From positions 1,116,001 to 1,180,000 of the forward strand of contig NZ_AP025510.1 of assembly GCF_024347635.1 (NCBI RefSeq): DNA of 64,000 bases. Reading direction: 5' to 3'. This stretch comes from Vibrio tasmaniensis (GTDB lineage: Bacteria > Pseudomonadota > Gammaproteobacteria > Enterobacterales > Vibrionaceae). Within the stretch, counting starts at the first letter, position 1; the number at the start of each line of letters is the position of its first letter. Below, in pieces: positions 19,789 to 28,523 of the stretch. The notes beneath the pieces were generated by a model, which worked only from the letters and a program-made list of their open reading frames with translations, had not been told where the DNA came from and made no database searches. The translations under genes were made by a program, and so were the position numbers.

Positions 19789-19887
19789 CACTACCTTTTA
19801 TATGTTGTCTTTACTCTATGTATTCAAGACTACGCTAAAAAATTTCTGCAAACCTTAAACTAAATCAATAAATGCCAAAAAAAGTTG

Positions 19888-19929
19888 AAAAAATTTGAGT
19901 GGCAGGGGTTGCCACCCAAACTTTTTTTT
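19888..19929. terminator. Bidirectional terminator after the DUF3360-like gene
   Basis: TTTGAGTGGCA and TGCCACCCAAA pair through 11 bp (one G-U or A-C mismatch depending on strand) around GGGGT. T runs follow on both strands. It separates the DUF3360-like gene from pflB. Confidence 0.85.
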
Positions 19930-19962
19930 AATCCCAATACTACTTTTGTGTAGTAATGAGCA

Positions 19963-21504
19963 TTATAGCCAAGCTTTTAGGCCATATTGACTTTCTAGCA
20001 TACCAACTGCAAGCATTGCTACTAAACAGATAACTAAAACGCCAACTGGGATTACAATCTTGTCTACAAATGATAGACGCTTCGCACGCTCTTTATCACC
20101 AATTAGACCGTTGTTATCAAGAAGCATAGTCAGAGCCCATGCTAATACAGGGTTAACAACCGCTGAACCGAAGATACAGATACCAGCTGCTTGAGAATCC
20201 TTTGAATCCTTAACCATTTGCATACCCGCTTCAAGTAGAGGCAGAGATACACCTACAAGTAGCGCAACACGCATCACTGGTGGCCATACTGCAACGTCCA
20301 TTGGGAAACCAAGAATCGCAACAATAATACATAGAGAACCAAGCAAGATTGCGCCGCCAGGAATTGGACGTTTCGCGATTGCTGCTGGGATCATGTAAGT
20401 ACCCCAAGAAGAAGTGATGTTACCACCACCAACCGCTGTACCCACCATTTGACGAACTGAACACATAGTCATAGTGTCATCAACGTCCATCAGAACTTTT
20501 TCAGACTTTTTAGGGTAGTTTAGTTCTTGGAAGATACGGTGACCTAGGAAGTCAGGTGACCACATCGCTACCGCTAGGATTGCAAATGGTAGAGAAGCGA
20601 TGAAGTGTTCAACGTTTGGCAAGCCAAGCATCCAACCTTCAGAAGTCGAACCCCACCAGTAAACTGGGTTTAGGTTTGGGATACCCATTTCAGTTTCGAA
20701 TACGATATCGAAACCAGCGCCCAGTGCTAATGCAATAGCAAGGCCTGTGAATGCACAAACTGGGATAGCTAACCAACGCTTGTTCACTTTTGCTAAGAAA
20801 GCGTAGATAGCGATCGTAATAGCAAGAACGATAAGACCAACGTAACCCATGCTGCCCGCTTCAACCGTAGAAGATTGAAGACCAACTGCCCATGCTTGGA
20901 TAGAGTTAATTTGACTCATGGTACCGGTTAGGCCTAAGAAAATGAGCAAGCCACCAGCGGTACCTTCCGAAGTCAGGTTAACCAGCTTGGAACCGCCTTT
21001 TAGGAAACTTAGGATGAGACCGAAGACACCGATAAGGATAGCCAATGCAAGAGGGTGAGCACCAGCGAGAGCGATGGTACCAATAAGAGGAATCATTGGG
21101 CCGTGGTTACCGGCAAGGTTTGCTTTAGGGTTGAAGAAACCAGAAGCAAGGATACAGAACAGCAGTGCAGGAATTAGCATTTCTACACGAGCAACTTCAA
21201 TCGCGAAGTCTTTACCTAGGTTTACGTGATCCCAAGCTTGAGTTAGGCCATCAGCCCAAGACATCATTACTGCTGAGTACATCGCGATGATACCGATGGT
21301 ACCAGCAAGTGCAGGAACAAGATCTTCAAGTTCAAAACGGAAATCACGGCCTGGAAGGTTTAGGCCAAAACGACGAGGCTTCATGATTTGAAGTTCGTGA
21401 TCTAAGTAATCTGAGCGGCTCTCAAATTCAGAAGCAGGGCGGTGTAGCTCTTTATAGCTTTTCTCTTCTACTTCAGAGTTCGCATTATTCACAACGTCTG
21501 ACAT
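19963..21504 (-). CDS. DUF3360-like polytopic inner-membrane protein, putative transporter
   Basis: This 513-residue protein has a hydrophilic N-terminus of about 70 residues (rich in Glu, ending PRRFGLNLPGRDFRFELEDLVPALAG) and then roughly 12 hydrophobic segments. I recognise it as the Vibrio DUF3360 type by length and pattern, without a database check. Features such as NPKANLAGNHGPMIPLIG and a GTMSQIN stretch recall the half-helix regions of SulP/uracil-permease-fold carriers, so a solute transporter is inferred. It lies upstream of pflB on the same strand, where enterobacteria have the formate channel focA, and a near-consensus FNR site lies about 200 bases upstream. A role in anaerobic carboxylate transport is a guess; the substrate is unknown. 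Confidence 0.7.
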   Translation of the reverse strand: MSDVVNNANSEVEEKSYKELHRPASEFESRSDYLDHELQIMKPRRFGLNLPGRDFRFELEDLVPALAGTIGIIAMYSAVMMSWADGLTQAWDHVNLGKDFAIEVARVEMLIPALLFCILASGFFNPKANLAGNHGPMIPLIGTIALAGAHPLALAILIGVFGLILSFLKGGSKLVNLTSEGTAGGLLIFLGLTGTMSQINSIQAWAVGLQSSTVEAGSMGYVGLIVLAITIAIYAFLAKVNKRWLAIPVCAFTGLAIALALGAGFDIVFETEMGIPNLNPVYWWGSTSEGWMLGLPNVEHFIASLPFAILAVAMWSPDFLGHRIFQELNYPKKSEKVLMDVDDTMTMCSVRQMVGTAVGGGNITSSWGTYMIPAAIAKRPIPGGAILLGSLCIIVAILGFPMDVAVWPPVMRVALLVGVSLPLLEAGMQMVKDSKDSQAAGICIFGSAVVNPVLAWALTMLLDNNGLIGDKERAKRLSFVDKIVIPVGVLVICLVAMLAVGMLESQYGLKAWL

Positions 21505-22295
21505 AGATTCCTCATATTTTTATGTTAGTAATTCAAAAATTGAATTATAAAGTTTCGCGTAATTGCGTTATTTATTAGTTATAACTTATTAATATTATGT
21601 TGCACGGTTTTAATGTGCTTTATGCAGCTAAGTTAAAAGAAATGTTCGGCCTTTTTAATGCCTTATTCTTTGCTGCTGAGTCTAACAAGCTTACCCTTTA
21701 GGGTGATTGATCTTGATCACTTTATGAGTTTATGTGAAAGAAAGCTACAAAACGAAGCGATTCATTAACGTACCGTTGATGAATTGTGTAATTAGTTTTC
21801 ACAAATTGACGTTAGCTATCTTCTGCAATGTCTTGCTCTATATAGCATGAGCTGAATACCTCTTACTTACTGAGTTATTTCACTATTAGCCACTTATCTC
21901 TTAGTCGCCTATGAAGTTTAATCACTCAATCGCTTTCAAATAACGTTCTCATAGAGTGAGTTTGGTGTGCTAATGCGCGTGTTAGATTTCGTCGGCAGCG
22001 CAGTTTTTAAGTTCACAAAACGTGTTTTTCTTGTGAGGTATCAAGCTACGAGAATCTCATTTTGATTAACTTTATTTAAACAATACCAGAGTCGCAATTA
22101 CTGCTTGTTGATACATTTCATTCAGTAAATTGAGACTAAAACGCTATTCATTGCATAATAAGTCAGAGTTAATCGCTATTTATTCCTAATTGTTAGGTTA
22201 ATAATTTGTTGCATGTTGTTTCGTGTGGTGCTAGTTTGTATCGCATGAAAAGGTCGGAGTACCTTGCATTTTCACAAACTTGGGAGAGAAAGCGC
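21505..22295. other. Long intergenic region between divergent transcription units
   Basis: This 790-base AT-rich gap separates the DUF3360-like gene (minus) from the amino acid ABC operon (plus). I see no convincing gene or RNA in it. It contains the FNR-like site at 21707-21720. No strong ARG box was found, only weak TGCATA/TTCA fragments near 22140-22165. Confidence 0.5.
21707..21720. promoter_or_regulatory. FNR-like binding site
   Basis: TTGATCTTGATCAC matches the FNR consensus TTGAT-N4-ATCAA at nine of ten fixed positions. It lies about 200 bases before the DUF3360-like gene and about 575 before aotP. The first gene is the likelier target, given its location beside pflB. It could also act as a relaxed CRP-type half site. 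Confidence 0.45.
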
Positions 22296-23066
22296 ATGAA
22301 AGATGTACCAGCGCTGGACATAAAGGATTTACACAAAACGTTTGGTCAAAATGAAGTTTTAAAGGGAATTTCACTTTCTGCGCATAAAGGCGATGTAGTA
22401 TCGATTATCGGATCTTCAGGATCGGGTAAAAGTACTTTCCTTAGATGTATCAACCTTTTAGAGACACCTACCGCTGGCGAGATTTGGGTTAATGGCGAAT
22501 TAATTCAAATGAAAAACAACCGCCAAGGTGTTTCTGTTCCTGCCAATGAAAAACAAGTACAGCGAATCCGTTCTCGCTTGGCGATGGTTTTTCAGGGTTT
22601 CAACTTGTGGTCTCACCTGACCGTTCTCGAAAATGTTATCGAAGCGCCTGTTCACGTCTTAGGTGTACCTAAAGCACAAGCGATTGAAAATGCAGAGTTA
22701 CTACTGAAGAAAGTAGGCCTGTATGAGCGTAAAGATTACTACCCGGGTCATTTGTCTGGCGGGCAACAACAACGTGCTGCTATTGCGCGAGCACTAGCGG
22801 TAGATCCTGAAGTGATGCTTTTTGATGAACCAACGTCGGCACTTGATCCTGAGTTAGTAGGGGAAGTACTTGGTGTAATGCGCGATCTAGCAGAAGAAGG
22901 AAGAACCATGCTTGTGGTAACACATGAAATGGCTTTTGCTCGTGACGTATCAAACCATGTGATGTTCTTGCATCAAGGCCTAGTGGAAGAACAGGGCGAT
23001 CCAGCTAAACTGTTTACGGAGCCTGAATCTGAGCGATTACAACAATTTATCTCATCGATTTACTAA
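22296..23066 (+). CDS. aotP: Basic amino acid ABC transporter ATP-binding protein (AotP/HisP type)
   Basis: This is the ATPase of a polar/basic amino acid importer. The ATG at 22296 is chosen: it follows GGGAGA and gives a 256-residue protein, the usual HisP/AotP length; an upstream in-frame start would add 30 unrelated residues. Walker A is GSSGSGKST near residue 42, the Q-loop VFQGFNLW near 104, the signature LSGGQQQR near 158, and Walker B VMLFDEPTSALDPE near 177, followed by the switch His in VVTHEM. The gene opens a four-gene operon with binding protein and two permeases. Arginine/ornithine or histidine specificity cannot be settled from the ATPase. Confidence 0.93.
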   Translation: MKDVPALDIKDLHKTFGQNEVLKGISLSAHKGDVVSIIGSSGSGKSTFLRCINLLETPTAGEIWVNGELIQMKNNRQGVSVPANEKQVQRIRSRLAMVFQGFNLWSHLTVLENVIEAPVHVLGVPKAQAIENAELLLKKVGLYERKDYYPGHLSGGQQQRAAIARALAVDPEVMLFDEPTSALDPELVGEVLGVMRDLAEEGRTMLVVTHEMAFARDVSNHVMFLHQGLVEEQGDPAKLFTEPESERLQQFISSIY

Positions 23067-23201
23067 TCAGAATTGAAATGCTGTTGCTAAGGTAAATGGC
23101 GACAGTGTTAACAATAAACACAACAAGTAAGTTAATAAGTAACAACAAACACAATATTAAAATTAGCAAAACATAAAAACCTAAATCACAGGAGTAGGGA
23201 T

Positions 23202-23972
23202 ATGAAAAAGTGGTTATTAGTCGCGGCACTTGCTGCAACTGCTGCAACGGGCGTAGCTCAAGCAAAAGAATGGAAAACAGTACGTTTCGGTATTGAAGGT
23301 GCTTACCCTCCATTTAGCTGGACAGAAGCCGACGGTTCACTGAAAGGCTTCGATGTCGATATGGCTAACGCGCTTTGTACTGAAATGCAGGTGAAGTGTA
23401 AGATCGTTGCACAAGATTGGGATGGTATTATCCCTTCTCTACTTGCTCGTAAATATGATGCGATCATTGCGGCAATGTCTATCACGGAAGAGCGTAAGAA
23501 AAAGATCGATTTCACAGGGAAATACGCACTTATCCCAAACAAGTTCATCGCTAAAAAAGGTGCAGGCCTTAACTTTGATGATCTAAGTGGTCAAAAAATT
23601 GCCGTTCAACGTGCAACAACTCACGACAAGTACCTAACAGACAACTACGGTGACACAGTAGAAATCGTTCGTTACGGTTCATTCGATGAAGCTTACCTTG
23701 ATCTAGCTAACGGTCGTGTTGCTGCTGTATTGGGTGATGCATCTGCTCTAGAAGAAGGCGTACTAAACAAAGCGGGTGGTGAAGACTACGAGTTTGTTGG
23801 TCCATCACTAACGGATCCTAAGTGGTTCGGTGAAGGTTTTGGTATTGCTCTACGTAAGCAAGACAAAGATCTGACTCAGCAATTAGATGCTGCAATCCTT
23901 TCACTACGTGAAAAAGGCGTCTACCAAGATATCGCTGCTAAATACTTCAACTACGACGTATACGGTAAGTAA
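23202..23972 (+). CDS. aotJ: Periplasmic basic amino acid-binding protein (AotJ/ArgT type)
   Basis: This is the solute receptor of the importer: 256 residues with a signal peptide (MKKWLLVAALAATAATGVAQA, cut near 21). The mature protein has the SBP family 3 fold, with the ligand motif EGAYPPFSWTEADGSLKGFDVDMA near 30-53, and ends YFNYDVYGK. The pattern is closest to arginine, ornithine or lysine binders. An AGGAG ribosome site lies just before the ATG. The 135-base gap after aotP is AT-rich with AACAA repeats and no terminator, and codon use suggests strong expression. Confidence 0.92.
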   Translation: MKKWLLVAALAATAATGVAQAKEWKTVRFGIEGAYPPFSWTEADGSLKGFDVDMANALCTEMQVKCKIVAQDWDGIIPSLLARKYDAIIAAMSITEERKKKIDFTGKYALIPNKFIAKKGAGLNFDDLSGQKIAVQRATTHDKYLTDNYGDTVEIVRYGSFDEAYLDLANGRVAAVLGDASALEEGVLNKAGGEDYEFVGPSLTDPKWFGEGFGIALRKQDKDLTQQLDAAILSLREKGVYQDIAAKYFNYDVYGK

Positions 23973-24051
23973 TCTCTAGCGTCACTTCTTAAGGGAGAGG
24001 CTCACCTCTCCCTGTCTTACCAACTTTTTCGCAGTTCTGTTGGAATTCATT

Positions 24052-24792
24052 ATGTTTGATTTACAAGGATATGAAGCGTCGATCCTGAAAGGGGCGGTGC
24101 TTACGATCGAAGTTGCCTTACTGTCGCTAATTTTAGCTATGGTTCTTGGTATGCTAGGTGCCTTAGCAAAACTAGCGCCTTACCGCTGGGCTCGTGCTAT
24201 TGCAACCCTCTACACAACCGTTATTCGAGGCATTCCCGATCTCGTCTTGATGATGCTGATTTTCTTTGGTGGACAAATCCTTTTAAACAACAGTTTGTAT
24301 TCCATCAATGAGTGGCTCAATGAGTGGTTCACATCAAGTGACCCTAACCACGAATGGACCTCTTACTTACCTGATTATATTGATGTTAGCCCATTTATTG
24401 CTGGTGTCTTAACCATTGGCTTCATCTTTGGCGCTTACATGGCCGAAACTTTCCGTGGTGCAATCATGGCGGTTGACAGCGGTGAAATGGAAGCAGCAAA
24501 GGCCTATGGCATGGGCCCCGTTTTGGCGTTCCGTCGTATTCTATTACCGCAAATGATTCGTCACGCACTGCCGGGTTTTGGTAACAACTGGCTGGTTTTA
24601 CTTAAAACTACCGCGCTGGTTTCGATTATTGGCCTAGAAGACATGGTACGTGTTAGCGCATTAGCGGCAGGTTCAACCAAAATGCCATTTACCTTCTATA
24701 TGACAGTAGCGATTATCTTCTTATTCTTCACCAGTGTTTCGACGGGCTTACTTAAGCTGGTTGAACGTAAATTCAGTATCCACGCGAGGTAG
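24052..24792 (+). CDS. aotQ: Basic amino acid ABC transporter permease (AotQ/HisQ type)
   Basis: This is one half of the membrane channel. The start at 24052 (MFDLQGYEAS) follows TTGGAATTC and matches family starts, giving 246 residues. The EAA loop that contacts the ATPase is visible as EMEAAKAYGMGPVLAFRRILLPQ. About five membrane segments are present. It ends 2 bases before the next permease, so the pair is translated together. An insert rich in Trp and Asn (residues about 75-108, periplasmic) is longer than in HisQ but typical of AotQ-like proteins. Confidence 0.9.
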   Translation: MFDLQGYEASILKGAVLTIEVALLSLILAMVLGMLGALAKLAPYRWARAIATLYTTVIRGIPDLVLMMLIFFGGQILLNNSLYSINEWLNEWFTSSDPNHEWTSYLPDYIDVSPFIAGVLTIGFIFGAYMAETFRGAIMAVDSGEMEAAKAYGMGPVLAFRRILLPQMIRHALPGFGNNWLVLLKTTALVSIIGLEDMVRVSALAAGSTKMPFTFYMTVAIIFLFFTSVSTGLLKLVERKFSIHAR

Positions 24793-24794
24793 TT

Positions 24795-25472
24795 ATGGAC
24801 TTTTCATTGATAATTGAAAGCCTGCCGATTTACCTTGATGGTTTATGGACAACGGCTTGGATGGTGTGTGTCGCTTTGATTATTGGCTTATTCGTAGCCA
24901 TACCATTAGCTATCTCTCGCAATAGCCCGAATATGCTGATTAACGCTCCTGCTTGGTCGTTCATCTATTTCTTCCGTGGTACGCCATTATTGGTGCAGTT
25001 GTACCTGATTTACTACGGAATGGACCAATTCTTCCCTGTAAAAGATACACTATGGGAAAATGCATGGTTTTGTGCTTTGGTGGCATTCATCCTTAACACA
25101 TCGGCATACACAGCTGAAATCATTCGCGGTGCGATTAACGGCTTACCGAAAGGTGAAGTTGAAGCAGCAAAAGCGTACGGCATGAGTACACCCAAGACTT
25201 ACCGCCGCATCATTTTGCCAAGTGCTCTACGTCGTGCATTACCGGCTTACAGTAACGAAGTTATCTTCATGCTTCACGGCTCAGCCGTTGCAGGTATCGT
25301 AACGATTATGGATTTAACGGGTGCAGCACGTTTGGTTAACTCACGTTACTACGCTCCATTCGAGTCTTTCCTAACGGCAGGTCTGTTCTACATGGCACTA
25401 ACGTTTATCATCATTGCGATTTTTAAATTCGCAGAGAAGCGTTTCCTTGCTTACCTAAGGCCGCTAAGTTAA
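24795..25472 (+). CDS. aotM: Basic amino acid ABC transporter permease (AotM/HisM type)
   Basis: This is the second permease subunit, 225 residues, with four to five membrane segments. Its EAA loop reads EVEAAKAYGMSTPKTYRRIILPSALRR. It closes the aotP-J-Q-M operon and is followed 26 bases later by a strong terminator. The pairing with the preceding gene and its size match HisM/AotM subunits. Confidence 0.92.
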   Translation: MDFSLIIESLPIYLDGLWTTAWMVCVALIIGLFVAIPLAISRNSPNMLINAPAWSFIYFFRGTPLLVQLYLIYYGMDQFFPVKDTLWENAWFCALVAFILNTSAYTAEIIRGAINGLPKGEVEAAKAYGMSTPKTYRRIILPSALRRALPAYSNEVIFMLHGSAVAGIVTIMDLTGAARLVNSRYYAPFESFLTAGLFYMALTFIIIAIFKFAEKRFLAYLRPLS

Positions 25473-25497
25473 CTCTACGATACAGATTTTCTTAGAT

Positions 25498-25526
25498 AAA
25501 CGGCGCTCTTGTAGCGCCGTTTTTAA
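25498..25526 (+). terminator. Terminator of the amino acid transporter operon
   Basis: AACGGCGCT and AGCGCCGTT form a 9-bp GC-rich stem around CTTGT, followed by a T run. Confidence 0.93.
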
Positions 25527-25670
25527 TTTCAATTCAATTGTTCGGGTTCCAAGAAGTTTAAGCGGTATCTGTTAAATTCACTCACAAATTACGAACCCAT
25601 TACTTGAATCAATTGACTTCATCAAACCCATAGATACACTTGCTCTAATTTTTTTGAGTGTCGTATAACA

Positions 25671-28403
25671 ATGAAAGAAAACATCTTATCTTTGTGTCTA
25701 ATTTTGCCGTCGTCTCTACTACTTTCTGCATGTGGTGGTTCTAGTGATTCCGCTCAAGCTCCGAGTAAAACGGCGGTCCAAAAAGCGCTTGAATCTGGAG
25801 ATGCATCCCTTGTATCTAATGCCAATGAGTTTATTGACGCTAGCCAAGCGCTCGTTACCCAATACAAATCCGATTACAGTCAAATTAAACAGTCTCTGTC
25901 TAAACATTCAGACGGTACGCCGCTGCGCAATCTTCATTGGGACCCAACACACGACGCCGCGATAATATTACCCACATACGGCTTCAACGATGTCATTCTA
26001 AAAACCAATAAAGCGATGCAGAATGGATATACTGACCAAGAGCTAGCGATTGGTATTGCAGGTTATACATCGAGTGGTAGCCGTTATGCTGCGTTAGCAA
26101 GTAACCCATTTCGAACTAAGCAAGGTTCAACGGATTCAGTCAACGCAGAAATGGAAGTGTGGTTGAAAAACTTGGTGGGTTGGACGTCAGGCACAAATTC
26201 ACCCAAGAATGTTGTCTTAGCTCAGATGGATCAGTCGTATTATTTCCCCGATGACAAAGCAACGCGAAGCTGGCTAACGAGTAACATCAATCCTTCGATG
26301 GTTATCAATGATGACAACGCGTGTGACGGCAGCAAATTAAGCCAATGTATTGAAAAGAATAACCCTGATTTATTGATTCTGTCTCAAAAGTTAAATGATG
26401 GTGACGAGATTAACGATGTGATGACGGGGTTGCGCTTGGCGTTCAATAAAAAAATCCCCGTGCTGTACTTGCATCTCGATGGCGGTATGACGGACTTAGG
26501 CAACGCGCTATTTGCAGAAATGCACATGACGTATGTTGGTGATAACTATTGGCGCAGGCTAGGGCTGTCAAATTGGGATTCAACGCAACTGATTGATCGC
26601 ATGCCAGATAATATCGTCAAACAACAAGCACTTTTACAGCGCCTGAAACTCGATAGTTTCACTGTTGACTTGAATTTATGTGATGACAAATCTTGCCCAG
26701 ATGAGTCCAACATGGATGAAGAGTTCTATAAGGCCGCGAACAGTATTCGTTCACACCTAACGACGCTTGATAGCAAAAAAATTGATCTCTTTGCATCCAA
26801 GAACTACGAATATGAAAAGCTGTTACTGCTACTTGCTGATCGCTACCGACAAGACGTTAAGTACCCAATGGGTAAAGACGTAACAGATAGAATCGACTTT
26901 CTTCGATCGTATTACAGTGATTACGCGACATACAACACTCGACAACATAACGCAGCACAGCCGAGTTTAGGGAACTTCAGCACCAAGAACTTTAAGAATG
27001 TCCCTCTCATCACCAAGAATATTACTTTAGAGTCAAAGCGAAACTTCCGTGCAGCGGGTGTATATGCCTTACCGGGTAAGACGATCAAAGTGACGCGTTT
27101 AGATAATAATAAAGTGGCAACGTCGATTGCCCTTAATACACTACGTAGCGGCGCGACTCATGAGTTTTCGGGTAAAGATGGCTATGCAAGGCCGAAATTT
27201 TTGACCTCGGTAACTTACCCCGTAAAGCATGGAGAAACGATATATCTGACTTCTGCTTATGGTGGGACACTACAAGTTCATTTTGATACCAATGATATAG
27301 ATGTAGAGCTGCGTTTTGAAAATGTTGCCCAACATCCTGTTTGGCGAAGTAAAGCCGACAATGATAGCTTTGTCGCGCAGCTTGAAGAAGGCAATTTTGA
27401 TTGGGCTGAATTGGTCACTCCCGGATTTGAAGTTCACTCTAAACTCGACAAGATGAAAGAGTCTATTGGTGCTTCTGATTGGGCTCAGCCGCATGATATG
27501 GCGCTCGCTACGGAACGTTACGTACACAACCTTCCCCATGCACTTGCGGGTTTTAAAGGGCCAGGTATTGATGAAATTGCTGAAATTCATCAATACGGAG
27601 AGGCAAAGGGTTGGGAAATTGCGAACATTGATATTGTGAAACACATGAACGCCGATCAAGCGACGTGTGGTTATGGCTGTTCAGGGAATCCTTACGATGC
27701 TTATTGGTCTTTTCATCCTCTAGGGCATGGTGATTTGCACGAGCTTGGTCATGGACTGGAAAGAGGACGTTTTAGATTCGCTGGATGGGAAGGTCACTCG
27801 ACAACCAACTACTATTCGTATTTTAGTAAATCAAAGTATTACAAAGATACGGCAAAGGTATCGTCTTGCCAAAGCTTAGACTTTAAAGGGCAGTATCAAC
27901 TGTTACAGCAGAGCCGAACTCAACCAGATCCAAACGCTTTTATGGCGGCTCAAAATCAAACCGGTTGGAGTTGGGGCGCTCGTGTTTTCATTCAAATGAT
28001 GATGTTAACGGAGCAGCAAGGTGTATTGAATTCGGGTTGGCATTTACTAGGGCGTTTACACTTGATTGAACGCGAATTTAATCGCTTGAAAGCCAGTGAT
28101 ACTCTTTGGAATAACGGTAAAGGCTCGATTGGCTTTTCAGATTACACCCAACAAGAAGCCGAAGGCATCACTAACAATGACTGGTTACTTATCGCATTAA
28201 GCTACGTTGCTGAAAGGAATATGACGCAATACTTAGATATGTGGGGATTCAGTTTCAGTGATAAAGCGAAGCAACAAGTCACAGCGCTTAGCCTAAGTAA
28301 CATGCCTTTGACATATTTTGCATCATCTAATCAAGGCTATTGCTTAGATGAATTTGCTAAGACGCCGTTAGATGTTGACGGCACGACCGCTTGGCCGCTT
28401 TAA
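25671..28403 (+). CDS. ImpA-like metalloprotease lipoprotein
   Basis: This large (910-residue) surface protease is of the ImpA (Pseudomonas)/M60-related type, which cleaves glycoproteins and mucin-like substrates. The N-terminus is a lipoprotein signal with lipobox LLLSAC and C21 as the lipid-bearing residue. A Ser-rich linker and about 600 residues of mixed structure follow. The zinc motif HELGH is at 690-694, followed by GLERGRFRFAGWEGHSTTN with candidate third-ligand Glu residues. Two pairs of Cys near the catalytic part may form disulfides. It stands alone and runs convergently toward the RTX type I secretion operon. The family call is from motif and length; the target is unknown, and host glycoprotein cleavage is inference. 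Confidence 0.82.
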   Translation: MKENILSLCLILPSSLLLSACGGSSDSAQAPSKTAVQKALESGDASLVSNANEFIDASQALVTQYKSDYSQIKQSLSKHSDGTPLRNLHWDPTHDAAIILPTYGFNDVILKTNKAMQNGYTDQELAIGIAGYTSSGSRYAALASNPFRTKQGSTDSVNAEMEVWLKNLVGWTSGTNSPKNVVLAQMDQSYYFPDDKATRSWLTSNINPSMVINDDNACDGSKLSQCIEKNNPDLLILSQKLNDGDEINDVMTGLRLAFNKKIPVLYLHLDGGMTDLGNALFAEMHMTYVGDNYWRRLGLSNWDSTQLIDRMPDNIVKQQALLQRLKLDSFTVDLNLCDDKSCPDESNMDEEFYKAANSIRSHLTTLDSKKIDLFASKNYEYEKLLLLLADRYRQDVKYPMGKDVTDRIDFLRSYYSDYATYNTRQHNAAQPSLGNFSTKNFKNVPLITKNITLESKRNFRAAGVYALPGKTIKVTRLDNNKVATSIALNTLRSGATHEFSGKDGYARPKFLTSVTYPVKHGETIYLTSAYGGTLQVHFDTNDIDVELRFENVAQHPVWRSKADNDSFVAQLEEGNFDWAELVTPGFEVHSKLDKMKESIGASDWAQPHDMALATERYVHNLPHALAGFKGPGIDEIAEIHQYGEAKGWEIANIDIVKHMNADQATCGYGCSGNPYDAYWSFHPLGHGDLHELGHGLERGRFRFAGWEGHSTTNYYSYFSKSKYYKDTAKVSSCQSLDFKGQYQLLQQSRTQPDPNAFMAAQNQTGWSWGARVFIQMMMLTEQQGVLNSGWHLLGRLHLIEREFNRLKASDTLWNNGKGSIGFSDYTQQEAEGITNNDWLLIALSYVAERNMTQYLDMWGFSFSDKAKQQVTALSLSNMPLTYFASSNQGYCLDEFAKTPLDVDGTTAWPL

Positions 28404-28456
28404 ATCGATAAAGTGAAGTGGCTCTAGCCAAACATTGTATTCAACCTTGAAATGAA

Positions 28457-28493
28457 AGAGAACCTATTACATAACTAATAGGCTCTCTTGTTT
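28457..28493. terminator. Terminator between the protease and the RTX gene
   Basis: AGAGAACCTATTA and TAATAGGCTCTCT pair around CATAAC with one internal mismatch, followed by TTGTTT on the plus strand. It can serve both convergent genes. Confidence 0.7.
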
Positions 28494-28523
28494 AGTTTAT
28501 GGGTGACTTACATTTCGAGATAA

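Noticed and set aside
22140..22165. ARG box for ArgR upstream of the amino acid transporter
   Set aside because: Only partial half-sites, poor symmetry; not enough to call.
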